Positions 1-5,415 of a DNA stretch of 5,415 nucleotides are shown piece after piece. This DNA comes from Congregibacter sp. (GTDB lineage: Bacteria > Pseudomonadota > Gammaproteobacteria > Pseudomonadales > Halieaceae), in assembly GCA_013911345.1 (NCBI GenBank), contig JACETJ010000112.1, positions 1 to 5,415 of the forward strand, read 5' to 3'. Below the pieces are notes generated by a model that searched no databases, was not told the DNA's origin, and saw only the letters and a program-made list of their open reading frames with translations. The position numbers and the translations under genes are program-made. Position 1 is the first letter of the stretch, and every line of letters starts with the position of its first letter.

Positions 1-529
1 GCTGATCGAATGGCTCCACTTTCAGCCCCTCGCCCACTATGAAGATGGCGTGACGATGGTGCATGCGGGCATACCCCCCATTTGGACCGTGCAGGACACG
101 CTGGATCGCGCCTGGGAGGTCGAGAACGCCCTGCAAGGCGCGCGCTGCGAGGAGTTCCTGACCGAGATGTACGGTAACGACCCCTACGTGTGGGACGACA
201 GCCTGAGCGGCATGACCCGGCTACGTGTGATTACCAACTACCTCACCCGCATGCGTTACTGCACCCGCAAAGGCAAGCTCGATCTCATCAGTAAGGGTCC
301 CCAACCCATTCCCGACGCGTTAGCAGGCAAAAAGGTCGCGCCATGGTTCAGCCACAAGCGCCGCCTGACCAAGGGCCAAACCATCATATTTGGTCACTGG
401 GCTTCTCTAGAGGGCATCACAGATGACCCCAAGACCATCGGCCTTGATACAGGCTGCGTCTGGGGCGGGACCATGACCTTTTATGAGCTCGAGACTGGGC
501 GCAGGATCAGCTGCGCATGCGGGCACTAG
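1..529 (+). CDS. apaH: ApaH, symmetrical diadenosine tetraphosphatase (5'-truncated by window edge)
   Basis: Seen: an open frame runs from base 2 to a TAG stop at 527-529, giving 175 residues. It has no start inside the window, so the gene begins upstream; the ATG at 50 is internal, because matching family sequence (LIEWLHFQPL) precedes it. Known family: ApaH hydrolyses Ap4A symmetrically to two ADP, in the cytoplasm, and belongs to the calcineurin-like metallophosphatases. E. coli ApaH is about 280 aa, so roughly the last 60 percent is visible. The metal-site segments are present: HAGI at 62-73 and GHW at 392-400 (within FGHWASLEG), followed by the family signature LDTGCVWGG. The TRMRYC and PWF segments also match the family. 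The C-terminus (GRRISCACGH) is slightly shorter than in E. coli but not obviously broken. The next gene is convergent, so apaH is the last gene of its transcription unit here. Identification is near certain. Confidence 0.96.
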   Translation, partial: LIEWLHFQPLAHYEDGVTMVHAGIPPIWTVQDTLDRAWEVENALQGARCEEFLTEMYGNDPYVWDDSLSGMTRLRVITNYLTRMRYCTRKGKLDLISKGPQPIPDALAGKKVAPWFSHKRRLTKGQTIIFGHWASLEGITDDPKTIGLDTGCVWGGTMTFYELETGRRISCACGH

Positions 530-638
530 CGCTCACATAGACGACCTCTTGAAAACAACCAAAGAGCTCGCCGAAGGTCGTGTGGTGACGCTGGGCGCGC
601 CGCTAAGTATCAATCGTGTGTACACAGGAGCTCGCCCA
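530..638. other. convergent intergenic gap with a weak hairpin
   Basis: These 109 bases separate the apaH stop from the stop of the opposing protease gene. A perfect 7-base inverted repeat, ACGACCT at 541-547 and AGGTCGT at 575-581, could form a stem with a 27-base loop, with a small inner CTT/AAG pairing. There is no T-run after the stem on either strand, so it is not a typical intrinsic terminator. A short plus-strand open frame crosses the gap, but it starts inside apaH and ends inside the protease gene, and I recognise nothing in it. Confidence 0.4.
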
Positions 639-3600
639 TCACGGACTGCTCTTAGACGCCTCGTAAAGTAACCATGCAGGCAGGCCTTGAACCGCGGGGT
701 CTGGCATCAAAGCATCTGGGTAGAAGGTCGCGACACTGGCGCCCAAGTCATTGATCGCCACAACCGAGCACGTGTACTCCACCTCATTAACAAGGCCCGT
801 GATGAGAATTGAGGAGCCGGCGGTCGTCGCCGAGTAAGTAGTGGTGCCATCTGAGCACGATGCTTGATAGCTCAACACCTCAATATCATCAGACGGTGAG
901 ACCTGAAGCCAGATCTCTTCGTCGCCTGTCTCTACCCGAGCGATCACAGGCGCTGAAGGTGGGGATGTCACCTCCCTCAAGAGCACGTTTAATAAATTGG
1001 AGGGTTGGCTGGCTCCGTAACTGTTAGTGGCAACCACCGAACACTGGTACTGCGTCTCCAACTCAGCTCCCTCAAGTATCAGAGGAGACAACGCTCCAGT
1101 GACGGAGAGAGCGCCACCTGTGTCGATGCGAAACAAACTGGGCCGGTAGTTCACCAGGCTGCATACCATTCGGTTGGACTGCTCCTCGGTGAAGCGGTCC
1201 ATGCAGCCATCATCCGAGTAATTCATAAAATTTTCGATTTGAGATACCCCGCCACAAACGTTGCTAGCACTGCAGCCGTAATCAGGTGAGCCATGAGGGG
1301 GTGTATCGAAAATGTAGTCCCCGGAGGTATAGCTGTTCGCACATGCGCCGCCATTGCCCTGAAACGTGTGCCAGAGCCCAAGGTAATGGCCGATCTCATG
1401 GACCAGCGTTCTGCCTTGGTCAAAGCTGCCGTAGCCATTGTCGCGACCACCCGTGGCGCTGTGCAGATTGACCACCCCGTCTAATACGCCTCCAGCGCTC
1501 TCGGCAGGAAACGTAGCGTATCCAAGATACCCGCTCGCATCATTGGTATACACGTTCAGGAATCGACTCTGATCCACACCCAATGCACTCTTATATGCCA
1601 GCTCGTCCAAAGCGGAATCAGTGAACCACTCATCATTTTGCGTGTAGGTAATGCCCTCGAGTTCAAAGCGAATTGACGTGTTAAAAATCGCCGCAAAATC
1701 CTCGTTCAACACATCGACTTGCGCAAGAATGCGGCTCTCCGAGATCCAGCCCTCGTTACTAGAGGTGTAGATCACGTGGAAATAAATGGGAATCACATAG
1801 GCGCCGACCGATAGCGAGTCGTACTCATTTGAAATGGTCGTTTGACTTAGGCTGCAATCTGCCTGACTCGCAGACGGGACTATCTTCGCTTGTTGACCTA
1901 AAACATTCCGCCCAGACATGTGGTCAGAACCACACCGTAGTCCCGATTCCCTGAACAAGGACGAAGCGTGTTGTGCCTCGAGCGACAGACTCATCGCTCT
2001 GGAGACATGTGGCTGCGGCGGGGCCATTCGAGCCTCGAGCAAACTACTGCTTGTTACGGGCTGACACGTCGCAGTGAAATTGTCCGCTACGCCACCCCCG
2101 GTATTTGGTGCGAAAGCGACTGCAATTGTGCCGTTAGATGACGACCCGGCAAGCGATGTCACAGTGGGCGCCAATGGGAAATTCGGGTCAATTTCAAAAG
2201 AGACCGCCACACTACAGTCACCGTTAATGGGGCCAGCCGAATGGGTTAGTTCACCTGGCTGATAAGCCCCGGGGCAAGATCCCCCTACGCTAGCAACCCT
2301 GTAGCCGGCATCTGGGGTCAAATTAAAGCTGATGCTATTGCCTTCAGTGACTGGCTGTGGCGACGCCGGGCTGATAGCGCCGCCTGTCCCGGCTGAGGGT
2401 GTCACCGTGAACACATTGGCCGTACTGGCTGTCAACACAGCGCCAGAGAAGCTGGACCAGCCGTTTACTCGTATGTAGTAGGTGCCCGGCTCGGGATCAT
2501 CGAAACTGCAAATCTCATCCTCTGGATAATTCACTGAACTACAGAGGGGATACGGCGGATTGTCATACAACGGCGAATTGGTAACCGGAGGAAAGGTGGT
2601 GTCAACAAAGATATCCGGATCTCCTGAATCGACCTCCAGCGTGACTTCAAGTCTGCCCGTGCCCTCCAGCACTTCGAATGAAAAATCCTGATTGCTCCCC
2701 GCGTCGCCCGACAGCGGCCCAACAGGTACGTTGTCCTGCAACGGCGAAATGGTGCTTTCACTCTCAAAGTTCGCTGTCACCTGCAAGGACTGATTCATGG
2801 TCACATCACATGAAGCGTCAAAGCCACTGCAGGCCCCGCCCCAACCGGCAAACACAGAACCAATACCAGCATTAGCTGTGAGCGTAACCAGAGTGCCAGA
2901 TGGAAAAACCTCGCTGCAGTCCTCGCCACAGTTAATGCCGGTTGGCGAGCTGGTCACAATACCTTCGCCACCTCCTGCGGCATTGAGGGTCAGCGTGATG
3001 TCACTGCTGTCGTCCACGATGCTGATACAGCTCCCCGACAGAGCGCTGGCGTTCTCCACTGCCATCGACATCCGCTGCGCGACTCGCTCGGGCAACACAC
3101 CTGATTGATGGTTCTGACCAAAGGTTCGGCTGATATTGCCGAGACCACCGCCAAGTAGATGGCAGTAACTCATGATCACCCCATCTCCTCCACCCGAAGT
3201 CCCCCCGGTTAACGCATTGTTGCTCGGCAACGAAGCCGAGCCCTTAGCACACAAGTTGCCAGGGCCGTCGGGCTCACTGATATTGCACGCGTCGACAGGG
3301 TCAACACTCTGAGAAAGGGTGCCGCCGTTCAGGTTGCCATAGCAGTGTGAGTGGGGAGAACTGAAATTATGGCCAAGCTCGTGGGCAGTAACGATCGCGT
3401 CCCAGCTGTTTGAAATGGGAGTGGTTGCATTGGGGGCTAAGCCAGTGATGTTATTCACGGAAACCCCATAAGACGCGTCACAGAGAACGCCTGAAAAGCT
3501 ATTGTCTCCCGCATTGGCATAAGGCGTGTAGGCGACACCGCAATCACCACCGCTGGGACTAAAGTGGGCGAGAAGCGCTCTGTTGATACTCGTGTTGCCA

Positions 3601-4811
3601 GCGTAACGCTGTTCCACCTCTGAGAGGCGGGCACCGCAACCCGCCCAGCTTTGGTAGGGATCCTCGGAAGCCGATTGCGGGATAATCTGATCACCAATAA
3701 GAAGACGGGTAGAAATCTCCGCCTCATACGTGACATTGAGATAGGCAAACAAACTGGCAAAGTAAGCCTGCACATCGCCGACAGACCCCAGCGTTTGCAC
3801 CAACTCATAATCGGTATCGATGGCTATGGTGGCGCCATACAACTGTCCAGCGCCTAGATTCGCCAATACTTCGAAGTCTAGAGACACCGTGCCGTACTGC
3901 GTATTGGTGTGCACCGCAAGCAGGTATTCGCCACTTTGATTCAATTCGCGAATGACACAGCTTTCCTGTGAGCCCGCCAGCAGAGGCGCGCATAAAAAGG
4001 TATCGGTGTCCGATTGCTCGCCATCCACCACATATAAATCGGCGTCACCAACACCTTGCAGGTCGACTCGAAAACCTTTGACGCCCTGCGGCACTTTGAT
4101 GCGGTAGACATCCGGCTCACCGTCCACGCCACCCATCAGCTGAACCGATTGGCCCGGCTTGAGTTCGCGTACAGCGGTGCGCTGCGCTGCCAAACTAAAG
4201 GGCAATACGCTGCCGCTGGGACGGTATTTCGGCGCTATGACCGATGGATCAACATCAGGTCTGACCTCGTCATCCTCAAAAGGATTACCAAGAATGAGTT
4301 CTGGCGGTCGATCGAAGGCTCGGATTCGATCTTCTGAAACCTCCATCGCCAGTTCATACCTGGCACCTTGGTCCTGCCAACTGCCCTGAAGCCGGCCATC
4401 GGCTCTGCGAATCAGTATCGCAACGCCGTCAGCAGAAGTAGCACTCTCGCCGACAAAAACTCGAAGCGGCTCAAGTGCCTGACGCTCAAAGCCATCCTCG
4501 GTAGGCCTCAGTAACCTCGCATTTGGCGCGTACAGGTGCACCTCACGGAAAGTCAGTTCTAGATTCTGCTGCGAGGGCAAAGTGAGTCCCTCTAGCCGCC
4601 ATCTGGACGCTCCGCCATTTAAAACTGTGTCGATCGCTGCACGCTCGTTGGCAGTATCGGGAAGTGCCGCCCATGCAAGCGGATCAAATAGTATGAAACA
4701 GAAAGCGATTAGAGCCCTGAACGCCCTACCGCCAAGTCGGACGAGAGCAGGCTCCGAGGCCGCCGCGCTAGAAATCACCCGCTGCCCGTCCCTGTGATGA
4801 TTTGCATCCAT
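639..4811 (-). CDS. Secreted dual-catalytic zinc metalloprotease: M12-like plus M43/pappalysin-like, with PPC, InlB-like and FN3 domains
   Basis: Role (inferred): an exported endopeptidase of 1390 aa acting outside the cytoplasm, probably degrading extracellular protein; the substrate is unknown. Domain order by residue: signal peptide 1 to about 48; cysteine-free presumed propeptide about 50-215; PPC-like domain about 218-315 (DADLYVVDG, then GEYLLAVHT); M12-like catalytic domain about 325-590, with zinc ligands H477, H481, H487, catalytic E478 and Met-turn M547; InlB-B-like repeat about 606-683 (FAGWGGACSG); PPC about 690-797 (GDPDIFV, GTYYIRVNGW); second InlB-like repeat about 799-874; first half of an FN3-like domain about 879-919; M43 unit about 920-1229, with ligands H1138, H1142, H1148, catalytic E1139 and Met-turn M1196; second half of that FN3 about 1230-1278; complete FN3-like domain about 1284-1369; short tail 1370-1390. 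The start is supported by an AGGAGGT ribosome binding site. Both active sites look intact and the frame is unbroken. There are no RTX repeats, so type II secretion is more likely than type I, but this is inference. The gene stands alone, opposing both neighbours. Confidence 0.93.
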   Translation of the reverse strand: MDANHHRDGQRVISSAAASEPALVRLGGRAFRALIAFCFILFDPLAWAALPDTANERAAIDTVLNGGASRWRLEGLTLPSQQNLELTFREVHLYAPNARLLRPTEDGFERQALEPLRVFVGESATSADGVAILIRRADGRLQGSWQDQGARYELAMEVSEDRIRAFDRPPELILGNPFEDDEVRPDVDPSVIAPKYRPSGSVLPFSLAAQRTAVRELKPGQSVQLMGGVDGEPDVYRIKVPQGVKGFRVDLQGVGDADLYVVDGEQSDTDTFLCAPLLAGSQESCVIRELNQSGEYLLAVHTNTQYGTVSLDFEVLANLGAGQLYGATIAIDTDYELVQTLGSVGDVQAYFASLFAYLNVTYEAEISTRLLIGDQIIPQSASEDPYQSWAGCGARLSEVEQRYAGNTSINRALLAHFSPSGGDCGVAYTPYANAGDNSFSGVLCDASYGVSVNNITGLAPNATTPISNSWDAIVTAHELGHNFSSPHSHCYGNLNGGTLSQSVDPVDACNISEPDGPGNLCAKGSASLPSNNALTGGTSGGGDGVIMSYCHLLGGGLGNISRTFGQNHQSGVLPERVAQRMSMAVENASALSGSCISIVDDSSDITLTLNAAGGGEGIVTSSPTGINCGEDCSEVFPSGTLVTLTANAGIGSVFAGWGGACSGFDASCDVTMNQSLQVTANFESESTISPLQDNVPVGPLSGDAGSNQDFSFEVLEGTGRLEVTLEVDSGDPDIFVDTTFPPVTNSPLYDNPPYPLCSSVNYPEDEICSFDDPEPGTYYIRVNGWSSFSGAVLTASTANVFTVTPSAGTGGAISPASPQPVTEGNSISFNLTPDAGYRVASVGGSCPGAYQPGELTHSAGPINGDCSVAVSFEIDPNFPLAPTVTSLAGSSSNGTIAVAFAPNTGGGVADNFTATCQPVTSSSLLEARMAPPQPHVSRAMSLSLEAQHASSLFRESGLRCGSDHMSGRNVLGQQAKIVPSASQADCSLSQTTISNEYDSLSVGAYVIPIYFHVIYTSSNEGWISESRILAQVDVLNEDFAAIFNTSIRFELEGITYTQNDEWFTDSALDELAYKSALGVDQSRFLNVYTNDASGYLGYATFPAESAGGVLDGVVNLHSATGGRDNGYGSFDQGRTLVHEIGHYLGLWHTFQGNGGACANSYTSGDYIFDTPPHGSPDYGCSASNVCGGVSQIENFMNYSDDGCMDRFTEEQSNRMVCSLVNYRPSLFRIDTGGALSVTGALSPLILEGAELETQYQCSVVATNSYGASQPSNLLNVLLREVTSPPSAPVIARVETGDEEIWLQVSPSDDIEVLSYQASCSDGTTTYSATTAGSSILITGLVNEVEYTCSVVAINDLGASVATFYPDALMPDPAVQGLPAWLLYEASKSSP
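1128..2054 (-). other. M43 / pappalysin-like metzincin unit with propeptide, nested in an FN3 domain
   Basis: Residues about 920-1228. The zinc motif HEIGHYLGLWH (bases 1368-1400) followed by THR1149 fits the M43 pattern. The Met-turn segment NFMNYSDDGCM has its methionine codon at 1224-1226. Upstream stand the typical family strands PIYFHVIY (1008-1015), LNVYTND (1085-1091) and GYLGYATFP (1094-1102), and DTPPHGSPDYGC (1169-1180) lies between the zinc motif and the Met-turn. RCGS at 959-962 (Cys960 codon at 1932-1934) sits in the propeptide position where M43B proteins often have an RCG motif, proposed to act as a cysteine switch. The unit has no signal peptide of its own. FN3-like sequence lies immediately on both sides. 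Confidence 0.88.
3042..3839 (-). other. M12 (reprolysin-like) metzincin catalytic domain
   Basis: Residues about 325-590 of the protease. The zinc motif HELGHNFSSPH (bases 3351-3383) has all three histidines and the catalytic glutamate. The Met-turn is VIMSYC (methionine codon at 3171-3173). The residue after the third histidine is Ser488, followed by HCY. Classical adamalysins have Asp there, so this is a bacterial M12-like branch rather than a true ADAM-type enzyme. Many cysteines (392, 424, 444, 490, 509, 521, 550) suggest disulfide stabilisation, as expected for an exported enzyme. The upstream propeptide lacks cysteine. Confidence 0.88.
4665..4811 (-). other. signal peptide of the metalloprotease
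   Basis: Residues 1-49 comprise a long polar, basic n-region of about 32 residues, a hydrophobic core (ALIAFCFILF, 33-42) and a small-residue end, LAWAA, with likely cleavage after A48 or A49. The n-region is longer than usual for Sec signals, but the strong ribosome binding site in front of M1 supports this start, and no internal methionine lies before the core. The cysteine at 38 is not in a proper lipobox (IAFC, with Phe at -1), so a lipoprotein is unlikely. Confidence 0.75.
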
Positions 4812-4815
4812 GCAA

Positions 4816-4822
4816 ACCTCCT
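4816..4822 (-). promoter_or_regulatory. ribosome binding site of the metalloprotease gene
   Basis: On the minus strand AGGAGGT stands 4 bases before the ATG at 4811-4809. It is close to a perfect Shine-Dalgarno sequence and fixes the start codon. It suggests strong translation initiation. Confidence 0.85.
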
Positions 4823-4904
4823 ATTTAGGCGCCAAAATTGCGCTTGAGGCCACCGGTCGGAAAAGATCAGTGGGCGGCGACTATCGAATCCAAACAATAC
4901 ACTG

Positions 4905-4910
4905 GATAAT
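4905..4910 (+). promoter_or_regulatory. cca: possible -10 element for cca
   Basis: GATAAT matches the sigma-70 -10 consensus at five of six bases and lies about 36 bases before the cca ATG, which would give a leader of roughly 30 bases. No good TTGACA-like -35 is seen at 16-18 bases upstream, so the assignment is weak. Confidence 0.3.
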
Positions 4911-4946
4911 CGTCCACTTCAGCCGCATTTCTGCACCAATCTGCTT

Positions 4947-5415
4947 ATGAACAGCTACCGCGTTGGCGGCGCCGTCCGCGACACCCTACTGGGCTACCCG
5001 CACCATGAAAATGACTGGGTGGTGGTCGGCAGTACGCCCGAAGAGATGATCTCTGCGGGATACACGCAGGTCGGCAGAGATTTCCCCGTTTTCCTGCACC
5101 CTGACTCCAAAGAGGAGTACGCACTGGCGCGCACCGAGCGGAAATCCGGGCCCGGCTATCATGGATTTGTTGTGCACGCTGATCCTTCAGTCACGCTGGA
5201 GGAGGATCTTGAGCGCCGTGATCTGACGATTAATGCCATGGCTATGGATGGGTCCGGCGCGGTGATTGACCCTTACGGTGGCCGGGCTGATCTTGATGCC
5301 AAAATCCTGCGGCACGTTTCGCCGCATTTTGTGGAAGACCCACTGCGAGTATTACGCGTTGCGAGATTTACCGCGCGCTACCACCACATCGGCTTTACAG
5401 TCGCCGAAGAAACCC
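4947..5415 (+). CDS. cca: Cca, CCA-adding tRNA nucleotidyltransferase (3'-truncated by window edge)
   Basis: Seen: 156 complete codons from ATG 4947, open to the right edge. Known family: this class II nucleotidyltransferase adds or repairs the CCA end of tRNAs using CTP and ATP, in the cytoplasm. The nucleotidyltransferase head is visible: GGAVRD at residues 7-12; the metal-binding acidic pair E21 and D23 in [12 protein letters not shown] at 45-52; [13 protein letters not shown] at 56-68; [10 protein letters not shown] at 90-99; DPYGG at 108-112; and EDPLRVLR at 130-137, which carries the nucleotide-selecting residues. All are intact and closely match E. coli Cca. The start is fixed by alignment with the E. 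coli N-terminus (MKIYLVGGAVRD). No clear Shine-Dalgarno sequence precedes it. The C-terminal part lies outside the window, so whether this is the long gammaproteobacterial form with an HD phosphohydrolase domain cannot be told. Confidence 0.97.
   Translation, partial: MNSYRVGGAVRDTLLGYPHHENDWVVVGSTPEEMISAGYTQVGRDFPVFLHPDSKEEYALARTERKSGPGYHGFVVHADPSVTLEEDLERRDLTINAMAMDGSGAVIDPYGGRADLDAKILRHVSPHFVEDPLRVLRVARFTARYHHIGFTVAEET

Larger units (their letters stand above)
4812..4946. other. divergent intergenic region between the protease gene and cca
   Basis: This 135-base region must hold the promoter of the minus-strand protease gene and probably one for cca. Apart from the protease ribosome binding site and one candidate -10 for cca, I found no convincing -35/-10 pair on the minus strand and no clear operator palindrome. 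Confidence 0.6.

Noticed and set aside
541..581. Hairpin as a bidirectional terminator
   Set aside because: The stem is only 7 bases with a 27-base loop, and there is no T-run on either side.
483..671. A 62-codon plus-strand open frame across the apaH-protease gap
   Set aside because: It starts inside apaH in another frame, ends inside the protease gene, has no ribosome binding site that I can see and no recognisable protein features.
1005..1289. Overlapping plus-strand and other-frame open frames throughout 1005-4797
   Set aside because: They are shadows of the 1390-codon protease frame, whose domains and motifs are all recognisable.
1134..2045. CAAACT at both ends of the M43 insert (1134-1139 and 2040-2045) as a target-site duplication
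   Set aside because: A six-base match between two loosely defined junctions is expected by chance, and it does not fall exactly at equivalent junction points.
4698..4709. Cys38 as a lipoprotein lipobox
   Set aside because: The residues before it (I-A-F) break the lipobox rule at -1, and a normal signal peptidase I site (AWA) follows about ten residues later.
639..4811. The double-protease architecture as an assembly or frameshift fusion of two genes
   Set aside because: The frame is continuous, and FN3-like sequence continues on both sides of the M43 unit in a way that fits nesting, not end-to-end joining.

Overview
The window looks like chromosomal DNA of a Gammaproteobacterium. The two edge genes, apaH and cca, read closely like their E. 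coli and Pseudomonas counterparts. A marine, Halieaceae-like or related lineage is my guess from the style of the large secreted protein (PPC, InlB-type and FN3 domains), but nothing in the window proves it.

Layout: (1) the 3' part of apaH, plus strand, cut by the left edge and ending at 529. (2) A 109-base convergent gap. (3) One very large minus-strand gene (639-4811, 1390 aa) for a secreted multidomain zinc metalloprotease. (4) A 135-base divergent intergenic region holding the protease ribosome binding site and a possible cca promoter. (5) The 5' part of cca, plus strand, from 4947 and cut by the right edge. apaH and cca are housekeeping genes (dinucleoside polyphosphate breakdown and tRNA 3'-end CCA synthesis). 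They also lie a few genes apart in Pseudomonas. The protease gene is transcribed against them and looks like an accessory gene sitting in a conserved neighbourhood.

The protease is the point of interest. It carries two complete and different metzincin catalytic domains. The N-terminal one is M12 (reprolysin)-like, with HELGHNFSSPH at residues 477-487 and a Met-turn at M547. The C-terminal one is M43/pappalysin-like, with HEIGHYLGLWH at 1138-1148 and a Met-turn at M1196. The M43 unit appears to be nested inside a fibronectin-III-like domain. The first half of that domain ends near residue 917-922 and the second half resumes near 1230-1234. A second, uninterrupted FN3-like domain follows and serves as an internal control. 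The insert, about 310 residues, appears to bring its own propeptide with an RCG cysteine-switch-like motif. Two PPC domains and two InlB-B-like repeats make up most of the rest. I see no RNA genes, insertion sequences or CRISPR arrays.
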